Positions 19,393 to 28,585 of a DNA stretch of 28,585 bases are shown one piece after another. The notes under the pieces are model-generated. The model searched no databases. It saw only the letters and a program-made list of their open reading frames with translations, and was not told the DNA's origin. Within the stretch, counting starts at the first letter, position 1, and every line of letters begins with the position of its first letter. The translations under genes and the position numbers were made by a program. The DNA comes from Willaertia magna (taxonomy: Eukaryota > Heterolobosea > Eutetramitea > Acrasida > Naegleriidae), in the NCBI GenBank assembly GCA_902984215.1, contig CADWAF010004036.1, positions 1-28,585 on the forward strand. Direction: 5' to 3'.

Positions 19393-20925
19393 ATGTCAGA
19401 AATTTCAGAGGAGAAAACGAAAATACTATTCTTTCATGATGAATTTATGAAAGGTTTATGGAAAAGACCTGATCCTCTATTAACAGTAGATTATCATCCG
19501 TACATAAATCGTGTTGTTACTGCGGGTATTCAAACAGATATAAAAATTTGGGAAATTAATAGTGATGATGAATTTCAATTAATAGCTAAAATGGATCCTA
19601 TTTATGATACCGCAAAGATAGTTAACGTTGCAAGATGGAGTCCATGTGGGAATTACATTGCGACTGGTTGTGGTAGAGGAGCTATTTTAATTTGGAAAAA
19701 GAAATGCAATTTAGATAATGTCAATAACAATAATTCTATCTCTTTATCTTCTTCAAATCAACCAAGTGGCAATGATAAAGATAAGATGGATATTGAAACT
19801 AGTCTAAAAGACCAAAGTGAAATGAAGCCTACTGAAGAATGGATGATATTTAGAAAGTTTGGTGGAGAAGAAGGAGAAGATGTTTGGGATCTTAATTGGA
19901 GCCCTCCATTAATTGATCAAAAAACAGGGAAGACTTGTTTCTTGCTAGCTGTAACAACAATGGATAGAAAATTAAAGGTTTACCAACCATTAGATAACGT
20001 TGAAATATTATTTGAGTATACTTCTGATAACTTTTCTTCTATAGGAGGATGTAGTTGGGATCCTAATGGTTGTTTATTGGCTGTACAATTAAGTGTAGCA
20101 AAGAAAGTAATATTATTTTCTTTAAATAATGAAAGATATACTTTAATGACACCTAGCTCAACAACAGATGAAAATGTAACATTACAAAAGAAAAAGAAGA
20201 GAAATTCACCTTTATTGGAAAAGATTTCAACAATCAAAAAGAATGGAAAGGATAATAAGGATTTATTTCAAGGTGATAATTATACTATTCAATACAGATC
20301 TACTGTGCTTAATAGTATAAGAAGACTAAATTTTTCACCTGATGGTATGTTTTTAATTGCAACAGCTGGTCAAGGTAATTCTGCTTTTATGTTTTCGCGT
20401 AAGAACTGGAAGATACCCGTTAAATGTATTAATGGGTTTACTTCAACCTCACCAATAACTAAGTTTTCTAGTGTTTTATATAAGTCAACTGTTGATAATC
20501 CCTTATTACCTTATAAAATGGTTGCCTGTGCAAGCTCTAAGGATGAAATTATAGTATTTGATACTGAGAGTGAAACTCCTCTCTTTAGATCACAAAGGCT
20601 TTTTGCTCAATCTATATCTGACATATCGTGGAGTAATGATGGTAATAGTCTATTCGTCACTTCGCAAGAAGGATACATGGCAATTATTAAATTTGAAGAA
20701 GGAACATTTGGAGAGAGGTATGATTTGTCACAAAACGTAAAACCTTTGTCACCAACATTATCTCCTACTGAAATTCATTTAGCTCTTTTAAATGAGTGTA
20801 AAACCCAAACAAAAAGATTGTTACAAAATTTAACAAACCAAAATAGTGACAAGAACGCAACAACCACACAAGAAGAGGTCAATATTTTAATACCAAAGAA
20901 AAAGAAAGTAAATACAGAAAATTAA
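19393..20925 (+). CDS. CHAF1B: Chromatin assembly factor 1 p60 subunit (CHAF1B/Cac2-like, 510 aa)
   Basis: A WD40 propeller protein. After a short lead come DYHPYINRVVTAGIQTDIKI, then VARWSPCGNYIATG (about 73-86), DVWDLNWSP, a DRKLKVY blade, GGCSWDPNGCLLAVQ, and the family-typical end: IRRLNFSPDGMFLIATAG, AFMFSRKNWKIPV, SSKDEIIVFDTES and SDISWSNDGNSLFVTS. The FSRKN and SDISWS blocks point to CAF-1 p60 rather than HIRA. Low-complexity inserts occur at about 110-145 and 250-275. The C-terminus carries PKKKKV (501-506), a good nuclear signal. CAF-1 deposits newly made H3-H4 behind replication forks and p60 also contacts Asf1. The gene has no intron, and its stop lies 6 bases from that of the convergent kinase gene. 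Confidence 0.88.
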   Translation: MSEISEEKTKILFFHDEFMKGLWKRPDPLLTVDYHPYINRVVTAGIQTDIKIWEINSDDEFQLIAKMDPIYDTAKIVNVARWSPCGNYIATGCGRGAILIWKKKCNLDNVNNNNSISLSSSNQPSGNDKDKMDIETSLKDQSEMKPTEEWMIFRKFGGEEGEDVWDLNWSPPLIDQKTGKTCFLLAVTTMDRKLKVYQPLDNVEILFEYTSDNFSSIGGCSWDPNGCLLAVQLSVAKKVILFSLNNERYTLMTPSSTTDENVTLQKKKKRNSPLLEKISTIKKNGKDNKDLFQGDNYTIQYRSTVLNSIRRLNFSPDGMFLIATAGQGNSAFMFSRKNWKIPVKCINGFTSTSPITKFSSVLYKSTVDNPLLPYKMVACASSKDEIIVFDTESETPLFRSQRLFAQSISDISWSNDGNSLFVTSQEGYMAIIKFEEGTFGERYDLSQNVKPLSPTLSPTEIHLALLNECKTQTKRLLQNLTNQNSDKNATTTQEEVNILIPKKKKVNTEN

Positions 20926-20931
20926 AAATAT

Positions 20932-22344
20932 TTATTTACAATCGTTTTGCATCATTCCTTCTCTTATTTCCATGACACCTTTTCTCTTTGTTTCTTTCTT
21001 TTTACTCCAAGTGAAACCTGCAAATAGTAAATGTTTATCTATTCTCATATTTCTATGTTTGATTGGATCTTTTAGAGTTTTATACATGTCAGTCTCTTCA
21101 AGATCATCAAAATAGCTTGTATCAGTCTCACTAGTCAACTCTGGAACAAAAGGTGCTTGAGTTTTTCTAAGATGATCCCAAGGGATACCTTTAAAGAAAG
21201 GATGTTGTTTAATTTCTTCTACGCCATTTAAACCAATTCTATCCTCTGCATCACATAAAAATCTTGTAATTAAATCTTTTGCTTCTCTAGATAATACCAC
21301 ATCACCTGGAAAATGTAAATTTTCTCTCCACTTTATAATTCTTAAACAAGTTTGAGTTGGAGGTTCATCAAATGAAAAAGGAGGATAACCACATAACATT
21401 TCAAACATAATAATACCAACTGACCACCAATCACATTCAGGACCATAACCTTTCTTTAATAAAACTTCAGGTGCAATATATCCTGTACTTCCTACCATAC
21501 TATACAATTTAGCTCTACCCTTCTTCTTCCATTCGTCAGCTCTTTGCCTACCCGATTGACCTTCCATTAAATTTGTAGAAGTTAAAGCATTCAATTCACT
21601 ATTATTTAAATCTCCAATTGTTTTATTATTTTCATCTTCTTCTTCTTTATAAGGCTTTGAAAGACCAAAATCACTTAACTTTATATGACCATTCTTATCT
21701 AAAAGAATATTATCAGGCTTTAAATCTCTATGAACATAACCTAATGAATGAATAGAATCTACAGCTAATACTAACTCAGCAATATAAAATCTAGTCTCAT
21801 CCTCAGAAAAGTATTCCCGATGTATTAACCAAGTCATCATATCACCTGCAGGTAAATATTCCATAACTAAATACAAATATTCATCATCCTGAAAAGAACA
21901 GTCTAACTCTACAATCCATTCATTATATTTATTACTTTCTTGTTCTCCAGAATCTGCCATTAAATTCCTTTCCGTTCTAACATGTTGAATTTGTCCCTTT
22001 TTCATCATTTCAGACTTTTTCAACATCTTCATTGCCATAATCTTACCAGTTTGTTTCTCTCTTATTAATCTAACCTCTCCAAATGCACCTCTTCCAATAA
22101 CTGCAACTTTCTCATAATCAGTTACTGATTTACGTTTAACCATCTCGGACCAACTAACATTTGCATTATTCGTTTTAGATAGTTTTTGTCCTTTATATTT
22201 ATTTTCTAATAGGGATCTAGCTACTGCTACTTTTTCTTTTGTTAATTGAGAGAATTGTTTATTTTCTATATTGTTATTATTTGGAAAAGTAGATGAAGAA
22301 GTGGAAGGAATTGTTGGATCTTGTTGTTGTTGTTGGGAAATCAT
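20932..22344 (-). CDS. NDR/LATS-family AGC protein kinase (470 aa)
   Basis: All kinase elements are present: GRGAFGEV at 84-91, Lys106, HRDLKPDN starting at His205, DFG at 225-227 and APE at 291-293. The long insert between DFG and APE with a basic run (KKKGRAKL) before the T-loop is the NDR/LATS hallmark. The T-loop reads [13 protein letters not shown], with Ser282 as the likely activating site. Residues about 32-58 ([17 protein letters not shown]) match the N-terminal regulatory region that binds MOB. The C-terminal hydrophobic motif is FAGFTW with Thr445 as the expected upstream-kinase (MST/Hippo) site. Family role: cell polarity, cytokinesis and growth control. The N-terminus is Gln/Asn/Ser-rich. 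No intron is present. Confidence 0.92.
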   Translation of the reverse strand: MISQQQQQDPTIPSTSSSTFPNNNNIENKQFSQLTKEKVAVARSLLENKYKGQKLSKTNNANVSWSEMVKRKSVTDYEKVAVIGRGAFGEVRLIREKQTGKIMAMKMLKKSEMMKKGQIQHVRTERNLMADSGEQESNKYNEWIVELDCSFQDDEYLYLVMEYLPAGDMMTWLIHREYFSEDETRFYIAELVLAVDSIHSLGYVHRDLKPDNILLDKNGHIKLSDFGLSKPYKEEEDENNKTIGDLNNSELNALTSTNLMEGQSGRQRADEWKKKGRAKLYSMVGSTGYIAPEVLLKKGYGPECDWWSVGIIMFEMLCGYPPFSFDEPPTQTCLRIIKWRENLHFPGDVVLSREAKDLITRFLCDAEDRIGLNGVEEIKQHPFFKGIPWDHLRKTQAPFVPELTSETDTSYFDDLEETDMYKTLKDPIKHRNMRIDKHLLFAGFTWSKKKETKRKGVMEIREGMMQNDCK

Positions 22345-22979
22345 TTTGTTGTCAAGTTATTGATTACAAGTCAATAATTGAATATTGTTTTGAATATATT
22401 GTTTAATTAAATTGATCCTCAAATTGGGGATACTATTATAAATAATAATAAATAAATAATAAATAAGAAATTTATGATTTACAATAAAGGCTTGCTTCCT
22501 TTTAATAATTGAAGAAAAAGTTTGATTTAAAAAAAAATATTATCTTTGTTACTTTTTTTTTGATAGTTTTTTTTAGAGTTTTGGGTTAGACAGTTGTTAT
22601 GGCGGAACGGTTTTTTTTGATGAATCTTGTTTTTATGATTTGTGTACCAATGCTGACAGTTTTTTGACTATCAATCTACAATTTTGAACGTTGTTGTTTG
22701 ACAGACGTTTAACTTTAAAATCTTTACAACAAACAAGTTTTACGCTTGGTTAAAATCCTTTATAATGTTATACAGCAAAGTACAATAATCAAACAATTTT
22801 TTATCTAAAAACAATTGTTTGTCTTATAATTAATTCTGCCAAGAACTGGAACAGTTTTTGAAGTTTTTTACAAGAAGATAAAGTAACGATTATTTAAACA
22901 ATTAAAAAAATACCGATTATTTCACTACACCTCGCTTGGTAAGAAGAGACCCAAAAGTAAAGAGAGACCACAAAACAAT
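22345..22979. other. Divergent intergenic region, 635 bp
   Basis: The longest spacer, between the NDR kinase and importin alpha. Features seen: T-runs near 22550-22620, a GC island GGCGGAACGG near 22600, and an inverted repeat CAAACAATT (22790-22798) with AATTGTTTG (22813-22821). The last 60 bases before the importin ATG are open in its frame and encode a Lys/Arg-rich stretch without a Met. The promoter of each gene should lie here. No other gene is visible. Confidence 0.55.
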
Positions 22980-24353
22980 ATGAGTTTTAATAATTTCACC
23001 AACAATAATGAACAAGAAATGGTTAACCAATTTCAAAACATTTCTCTTTCCGATAACAATAACAATGACAGCTATTATGTTCTTTCTACTTTACCAAGTA
23101 TTGTTCAAGGTATCAACGCATATCAAATTCCAGTGCGTTTAGATGCAGTCACAAAAGTCAGAAAATTATTAAGTATTGAAAAGAATCCACCTATAGATGC
23201 CGTTTTACAAAGTGGAATATTACCAAAATTAGTTGAATTTTTATCACTTTCTGATTATCCTCCTTTACAATTTGAAAGTGTATGGGCTATTACAAATATT
23301 GCTTCTGGTAGTTCAGAACATACACAAACAGTTGTAAAGTGTGGTGTTGTCCCAATATTAATACAATTACTTCAATCCCCAACTGAAGATGTAGTTGAAC
23401 AATCTATTTGGGCTTTAGGTAACATTGCCGGTGATTCAGCAGTGCTTAGAGATTATGTTTTACAATCAGGGGTAATGCAACCACTTTTAAATGTTATACA
23501 GAAATACCCAAAAACATCCATAATGAGGAATTCCACTTGGACTCTTTCTAACTTGTTTAGAGGGAAACCAATACCATCAACTGATTTGGTTTTACCTGCA
23601 CTTTCTACTTTAGCCCATTTATTGTTTCATACTGATGAAGAAGTAATTTGTGACGCTGCTTGGGCATTTTCTTATTTTTCTGATGGACCTAATGATAGAA
23701 TTCAAGTGGTAATTGAAACTAATATTGTCAGAAGATTAATTGAATTGTTAATGCATCATAATGCTTCTATAGTTTCTCCTACATTAAGGACATGTGGAAA
23801 TATTGCAACTGGAAATGACTGTCAAACTCAAATCCTTTTAAATGCAAATTTTTTACTATGTCTTAATAGTTTATTGTCACATAGTAAAGCCAGTATAAGA
23901 AAAGAAGCTTGTTGGACTATTTCTAATATTGCGGCTGGGAGTAATACTCAAATACAATCAATAATAGAAGCAAATTTAATACCTAGAATAATTGATATAC
24001 TTTCAAATCCAAATGAAGATTTCGCTGTCAAAAAGGAAGCATTATGGGCGATCAGTAATTTATTTTCAGGAGGAAATGAACAACAAAAAGTATATACTTT
24101 ACAACAAGGTTGTTTACCACCAATTGTAAATTTGTTAGACAATTGTAAAGACAATGTGGTAGTAAATGTTATTTTAGAGACAATTAAAAATGTTTTATAC
24201 ACAGGAGACAACAGTCCGTGTATTGGACAAATTGAAGAATGTGGTGGATTTGAGAAAGTTAGGTTATTTACAAACCATTCCAATGAAGCATTAAGAAATT
24301 TAGCTACAGAAATATTATCCGCCGTTGAACGTGAAGATACAGAAATGAATTAA
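22980..24353 (+). CDS. KPNA: Importin alpha (karyopherin alpha), apparently without an IBB domain (457 aa)
   Basis: Armadillo-repeat nuclear import adaptor. Cargo-binding Trp/Asn pairs are visible in WAITNIASG, WALGNIAG, WTLSNLFRG and, in the minor site, WTISNIAAG and WAISNLFSGG. The intervening repeats have the usual substitutions (WAFSYFSDG, RTCGNIATG). The C-terminal cap EECGGFEKV is typical. Canonical proteins are about 520-540 residues and begin with a basic importin-beta-binding (IBB) domain. Here the armadillo repeats begin by about residue 33 after an Asn-rich lead with no Arg/Lys cluster. The ATG lacks the A-run found before most starts in the window. A basic in-frame stretch (GKKRPKSKERPQNN) just upstream lacks its own Met, so a missed 5' exon is possible. 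Confidence 0.9.
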   Translation: MSFNNFTNNNEQEMVNQFQNISLSDNNNNDSYYVLSTLPSIVQGINAYQIPVRLDAVTKVRKLLSIEKNPPIDAVLQSGILPKLVEFLSLSDYPPLQFESVWAITNIASGSSEHTQTVVKCGVVPILIQLLQSPTEDVVEQSIWALGNIAGDSAVLRDYVLQSGVMQPLLNVIQKYPKTSIMRNSTWTLSNLFRGKPIPSTDLVLPALSTLAHLLFHTDEEVICDAAWAFSYFSDGPNDRIQVVIETNIVRRLIELLMHHNASIVSPTLRTCGNIATGNDCQTQILLNANFLLCLNSLLSHSKASIRKEACWTISNIAAGSNTQIQSIIEANLIPRIIDILSNPNEDFAVKKEALWAISNLFSGGNEQQKVYTLQQGCLPPIVNLLDNCKDNVVVNVILETIKNVLYTGDNSPCIGQIEECGGFEKVRLFTNHSNEALRNLATEILSAVEREDTEMN

Positions 24354-24398
24354 GAAGATTTTGTATTTTAAAGTATTAAATGTAGTATTGTAAAATAA

Positions 24399-25727
24399 TT
24401 AATTATTTATTTTAAATATTGTTCTTAAGGCATAGTGATCACTTGCATAAATACTTTCTTCAAAAGGTTTATTTTCAATCACAGTGCACAATTGAGGAAT
24501 TAAATAAGAAGAAGAATCCACATTATACATTAATATTCTATCATATCTTGCTATCCCTGTAGAATTTGGTGAAAATAAATTTACAATTGGATTTTCTTTG
24601 TAATTAAAAGTAAATCCATTCTTTTCTTCTTCTGTAATATTTTCTATATTATTGTGTAAATATGGATAGATATCAATAATATCATAATCACTAATATAAT
24701 TTTCTTCAAATTCATGATTTAAATTAAAATCGCCACAAATAATAATTGTTTTAATTAAATTGTTATCAAACATTTCTTTAAAGTATTGTTTATCTTCCAT
24801 TCTTTTTAAATTATCTTCAAGGGCAAAGTGAAAAGTTGAATCATTATAAATTACTACATTATTATTACTTGAAGTATTGTTCTTCTTATTATTATTCTTT
24901 TTCTTATTGTTGTTTGTGTTTTTATTATTCTTATTGTTTATTTCTTCTTCTTTCTTTTCTAGCTCATTATTTTCTTCAACTACATTTTCTTCATTCTTCT
25001 TTTCTTCAATTGTTGTTGTAAATTTTATTCTTTTAATTTTAAATAACGAAAATAAACATTTTAATTGTTTTTTTCTAATTTCAAAACATTCTTTAAAAGC
25101 TTTTAAATGTAAATTTGTAATAATTATTCCATTATTTAAAGTAACTAAAAGACAAGGTCTTTTTGAATAAACTAATTTATTTTGATAATAATACAAGTGA
25201 CATTGACTAAATGGGATTTTAGAAATTATTAAATTTATGAAATCGCCCTTTTCAATTTTCATTTCAATTAAATGTTTTTGTCCTTCTTTTTGTAAATTTA
25301 ATAATTGATAATTATTTTTATCTAAATGTGTAATATAGTGATAATTATTTTTAAATAAATATTCTTTTAAATTTAATAATTTTTGTAAAAAATAATTACC
25401 AACTTCATTTAAACAAATAATGTCAGCATTTTCTTGAGGTAAAAATTCATTTAAAATATAATTGTAACGTTTTTCAGTTGAAATTTTATTTGATAATTCT
25501 AAATTATTTAATTCATCATGTAAAACATTAAATTGTAAAATTTTAATATTATTATTTTGTAAAGTATTTTTGTTCTCTAAAGAAAAATTAAAAGATGAAA
25601 TATTGTTATCATTACTGTCATTGTTATTCCACCAACTTATTGGTTTCCATTTAAAACTTTCATTGTCTTCTTCTTTTACTAATTGAAAGAAATGACAAGG
25701 CTTAATTCCATTCCGTTTTTGACCCAT
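24399..25727 (-). CDS. Endonuclease/exonuclease/phosphatase family protein, TDP2-like (442 aa)
   Basis: The EEP fold motifs appear in order: QFNVL with Asn67, ADIICLNEVG with Glu108, NLHLKA with His207, CGDFNL with Asp333 and Asn335, and SDHYAL at 429-434. All metal- and phosphate-binding residues are kept. The block GFTFNYKENP ... ARYDRILMYN before SDH resembles tyrosyl-DNA phosphodiesterase 2, which removes trapped topoisomerase II from 5' DNA ends, but other EEP nucleases and phosphatases remain possible. A Glu/Asn/Lys-rich insert at about 241-290 separates the two halves of the domain. The start follows an A-run, and no intron is seen. Its 3' end faces importin alpha with 45 bases between stops. 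Confidence 0.75.
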   Translation of the reverse strand: MGQKRNGIKPCHFFQLVKEEDNESFKWKPISWWNNNDSNDNNISSFNFSLENKNTLQNNNIKILQFNVLHDELNNLELSNKISTEKRYNYILNEFLPQENADIICLNEVGNYFLQKLLNLKEYLFKNNYHYITHLDKNNYQLLNLQKEGQKHLIEMKIEKGDFINLIISKIPFSQCHLYYYQNKLVYSKRPCLLVTLNNGIIITNLHLKAFKECFEIRKKQLKCLFSLFKIKRIKFTTTIEEKKNEENVVEENNELEKKEEEINNKNNKNTNNNKKKNNNKKNNTSSNNNVVIYNDSTFHFALEDNLKRMEDKQYFKEMFDNNLIKTIIICGDFNLNHEFEENYISDYDIIDIYPYLHNNIENITEEEKNGFTFNYKENPIVNLFSPNSTGIARYDRILMYNVDSSSYLIPQLCTVIENKPFEESIYASDHYALRTIFKINN

Positions 25728-25884
25728 TTTTTATTTGTTCTTCTTCTTTTGTTCTTCCTCTCTTCTTTTCGTAATTGCATTAGTTGCGGTGTCGTGCTGA
25801 GCTAGTAGAGGTTTGAAATTTAACCTTCAACAAAAGGTTCTTCAATAATAATAGATAAACAACAAGGACTTTGCAACCTTTGTT

Positions 25885-25896
25885 CTTCCGCGGAAG
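25885..25896. promoter_or_regulatory. Perfect 12-bp palindrome CTTCCGCGGAAG
   Basis: A GC-rich palindrome in the 272-bp divergent spacer between the EEP gene and the AAA ATPase gene. Position and symmetry suit a dimeric transcription factor site serving both genes. This is inference only. Confidence 0.4.
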
Positions 25897-25999
25897 GCTG
25901 AAAAACAACACCTGAAGAACAAAATTTTAAAAGAAGAAGAAATGTTAATAGCAATCCCGAAGGTAAAGAAGCTTCTTTAACTTTTTGAAACAACAAAAA

Positions 26000-28405
26000 A
26001 TGCAACAAAACAAGGAAGAACAATCTACCGTCAAACATAGAGCAATTAAAAGGATATGTTCGGAAATTGTAATTATTAACAACAATAAATTAAATAACAA
26101 TAAATTAAATAACAATACATTAAATAACAATGATTATATCATTTATTTTGATGAACAAACTATTGAACAATATCAATTACATTTAAATTATTATATTCGT
26201 ATTGTTTTAATTAAAAAAGAAGAAAATAAAGAAAAAAATAAAGAAAAAAAAATTATAAAATATGCAAAAATTAAGAAAGATAAAACTTTAAAAACAAAGG
26301 AAAATATAAAATTAACATCTTTATTTGGAAATGAATATTTAAACGAAAATATTTTAATTTATATAACAGATCAAATTAAAAATGTATCTATTGCTAATTT
26401 AATAATTATAAAACAAGAAAATATTTTATTTAATTTAACGAAAAATAATTTATTGCTAGTTAAAAATTTATTTAATTTTTATTGTAAAAATTGTGATATA
26501 ATTTTGCAATCTAATAATATTTATTCTTTTAATTTATGTGAACAAAAAATTAATTTATTTGTAAAAGGATTTGAAGACTTAAATAATGAATTAAAATTAT
26601 TTAAAATAAATGAAAGAACTATTTTTCAATTGGATAGTTTTGAAAATAGTTTACAACATTCTTTACAAAATAGTCCAGAAAATAGTTTACAAAATAATAA
26701 TTTAGAAATGAAAGAATTATTTAATTTATTAATGTCAGAATTAAATCCGGAAATTTATAAAAGTTTTTATACAGAATTACTTTACAATTTATTTTTTGAA
26801 AATTTAAATCATATTTTAATTTATGGACCAAGTGGTGTAGGTAAAACTTTTACAATTAAAAAAATATTAAATACTTTACAAAAAATATTAAATAATGATA
26901 AAAATATAAAATTTAATTATTTTTACATTTCTGGAAATGATTTAATGCAAAAAGGAAATATTGGTGAAAGTGAAAATGTTTTAAAAAAATTATTAAAAGA
27001 TTACAAAAAAGATTACAATGGAAAAGATTACAATAATAAATATTTTAAATTTATTGTAATTGATCAAATAGATTCTTTATTTAGTAATTCACAAAACGAT
27101 AGAATTGAAAAATCTTTAATTTGTGAATTAAAATCATATTTAGATCAATTAAGTTTTACAAAGAATAAAGATAATAATCACTTTACAAAAATCATTGGGT
27201 TGACTAACCAATTAAATAAATTAGATGGTTCATTAAGAAGAGTAAATCGTTTTGATGTAGAATTGGAAATGAAAATACCAAACTTTGAAGAACGTAAAGT
27301 TTTATTAAATAATCTATTAAATAATTTATTACAAAATTCTTTACAACAAAATTTACAGAATAATTTACAACAAAATAATGAATTTAACGAAAAATTATTA
27401 TTACAATGCCAAATAGAATCTCAAGGATTTGTTTACTCAGATTTTAATAAATTATTTTACTATTTAAAACAAGAGTTAAATAAACAAAATAAAATTTCTT
27501 TACAAAATATTTTAGAAACAATACAAATAATAAAACAAACCACAAGATATAAATTATCAAATAAAATGATAAATAACAACAACACTATAGATGAAAATAA
27601 TTCAATTTTAACATTTTCCCAATTAGGTGGATTAAATAAAATAATTAAAGAAATACAGTTATCAATTATTTATCCATTACAAAATCCAAATAAATATAAA
27701 CAATTAGGTATAAATCTACCTAAAGGATTATTATTATATGGCCCAAGTGGTGTAGGTAAATCATTAATAGCTAAATGTATTGCAAATGAATGTAAATGTA
27801 ATTTTATAAATGTGGAATGTGTCAATTTAATTAATAAAATTGTTGGTGAAAGTAGTAGATCAATTAAATATTTATTTGAAAAAGCAAGAAGTCAATCACC
27901 TTGTATTCTATTTTTTGATCAAATAGAAGCAATTACAAAGAATAGATTACATGAAGATTCATCTTCCAGTATGGATAGAATGTTAAGTACTTTATTAATT
28001 GAAATGGATGGTATTAACACAACAAGAGTTAATAACAAGCATAAGGAGAATAATAATGAAGGAATTAATAATATGGTATTTGTATTAGCTGCAACTAATA
28101 GAATTGAATTAATTGATAGTGCAATACTAAGGCCAGGAAGAATTGATAAACAAATTTATATTTCATTACCTGATGAAGATAGTAGAAAAGATATTTTAAG
28201 AAAGAAATTAAAAGATATGCCTATTTTAAATTTAGAAGAATGTTTAGAAGAAATTGTAAAGAGAACAGATGGTTGTTCAAGTGCTGATTTAGATAATATT
28301 TGTAGAGAAGCTGCAATTTTATGCTTGAGGGAAAATATTGAGAATGAATGGATAACTAAATATCATTTTGAATTGTCAATGGAACAATGTTTGAAAAGGA
28401 ATTAA
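26000..28405 (+). CDS. Two-ring AAA ATPase, AFG2/SPATA5L1-like, both Walker B Glu replaced by Gln (801 aa)
   Basis: I start at the ATG at 26000, which follows an A-run. The frame is open slightly further upstream but has no ATG. Residues 1 to about 240 are an Asn/Lys-rich N-domain. D1 has Walker A GPSGVGKT at 276-283 and Walker B VIDQID with Asp355-Gln356, then a sensor region LTNQLNKLDGSLRRVNRFD. D2 has FSQLGGLNKII, Walker A GPSGVGKS at 581-588, Walker B FFDQIE with Asp640-Gln641, AATNR and RPGR at 711-714 with the arginine fingers. Tandem rings place it in the Cdc48 clade. An insert before AATNR and the DMPIL ... SSADLDNICREAA tail recall AFG2B/SPATA5L1, a 60S ribosome maturation factor, but this is tentative. 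The catalytic Glu of both rings is Gln. Confidence 0.8.
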   Translation: MQQNKEEQSTVKHRAIKRICSEIVIINNNKLNNNKLNNNTLNNNDYIIYFDEQTIEQYQLHLNYYIRIVLIKKEENKEKNKEKKIIKYAKIKKDKTLKTKENIKLTSLFGNEYLNENILIYITDQIKNVSIANLIIIKQENILFNLTKNNLLLVKNLFNFYCKNCDIILQSNNIYSFNLCEQKINLFVKGFEDLNNELKLFKINERTIFQLDSFENSLQHSLQNSPENSLQNNNLEMKELFNLLMSELNPEIYKSFYTELLYNLFFENLNHILIYGPSGVGKTFTIKKILNTLQKILNNDKNIKFNYFYISGNDLMQKGNIGESENVLKKLLKDYKKDYNGKDYNNKYFKFIVIDQIDSLFSNSQNDRIEKSLICELKSYLDQLSFTKNKDNNHFTKIIGLTNQLNKLDGSLRRVNRFDVELEMKIPNFEERKVLLNNLLNNLLQNSLQQNLQNNLQQNNEFNEKLLLQCQIESQGFVYSDFNKLFYYLKQELNKQNKISLQNILETIQIIKQTTRYKLSNKMINNNNTIDENNSILTFSQLGGLNKIIKEIQLSIIYPLQNPNKYKQLGINLPKGLLLYGPSGVGKSLIAKCIANECKCNFINVECVNLINKIVGESSRSIKYLFEKARSQSPCILFFDQIEAITKNRLHEDSSSSMDRMLSTLLIEMDGINTTRVNNKHKENNNEGINNMVFVLAATNRIELIDSAILRPGRIDKQIYISLPDEDSRKDILRKKLKDMPILNLEECLEEIVKRTDGCSSADLDNICREAAILCLRENIENEWITKYHFELSMEQCLKRN

Positions 28406-28585
28406 TTGTTTTTGATTGATTGACAGATGAACTCAATTTTCTCTTATTGATTTATTTTAAAATTTTTTGTAAACATTATAAAAAATTAAACAAAATAATT
28501 AAAGGGATAATAAGGATTTAATTGATTGTTTAATTGACAGTAGTTTTGTTTTTTGTTAAAGAATATCAAAATTATAAAATATCAT
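28406..28585. other. 3' flank of the AAA ATPase gene
   Basis: AT-rich sequence with TTTTTTGTAAACAT near 28465. No gene is visible before the window ends. Confidence 0.5.

Noticed and set aside
27062..27925. CAA read as Glu, which would explain the Walker B changes
   Set aside because: CAA falls at ordinary Gln positions elsewhere, such as the GQE and QEFGRLCR motifs (CAA and CAG), and stops TAA and TAG are used normally.

Overview
This is eukaryotic, AT-rich nuclear DNA carrying twelve protein-coding genes packed closely on both strands. The splice sites I could reconstruct give ten short introns of 40 to 80 bases. Nine donors begin GTAAG and one begins GTTAG, and the acceptors are TAG or AAG. 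Most start codons follow a run of A. Asn-rich low-complexity stretches, a tandem NHL plus EGF surface protein, an RJL GTPase without a J domain and an F-box/Rho fusion suggest a free-living amoeboflagellate. My best guess is a heterolobosean of the Naegleria/Willaertia type. That is inferred from style of genome and gene content, not proven. No virus, transposon, CRISPR array, rRNA or tRNA was recognised.

Layout. 67-6141 (-) encodes a 2,024-residue protein with an N-terminal CXC zinc domain, an SF2 helicase whose motifs are circularly permuted, and a C-terminal GT-A-like glycosyltransferase. This is the arrangement of the GREB1/TAGT family, related to base J glucosyltransferases. 6312-7196 (-) is a sphingomyelin-synthase-family membrane enzyme. 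7684-9025 (+, 5 exons) is an F-box/Rho GTPase fusion with a CaaX end. 9046-12938 (-) is a large NHL/EGF surface protein broken by a frameshift near 9815. 13292-14104 (-) is a PB1-like domain with a Lys/Glu coiled coil. 14577-16854 (+, 4 exons) is an S9 serine peptidase. 16973-18271 (+) is an F-box-like protein with a Cys-cluster tail. 18418-19216 (+, 4 exons) is an RJL GTPase. 19393-20925 (+) is the CAF-1 p60 histone chaperone subunit. 20932-22344 (-) is an NDR/LATS kinase. 22980-24353 (+) is importin alpha without a visible importin-beta-binding domain. 24399-25727 (-) is a TDP2-like endonuclease/exonuclease/phosphatase protein. 26000-28405 (+) is a two-ring AAA ATPase in which both Walker B glutamates are glutamine.

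The genes do not form an operon or a single pathway, but several share nuclear or chromatin themes: the CXC/permuted helicase/glycosyltransferase, CAF-1 p60, the TDP2-like protein and importin alpha. The most exciting locus is the first gene, a candidate DNA- or chromatin-directed glycosylation enzyme in a protist.
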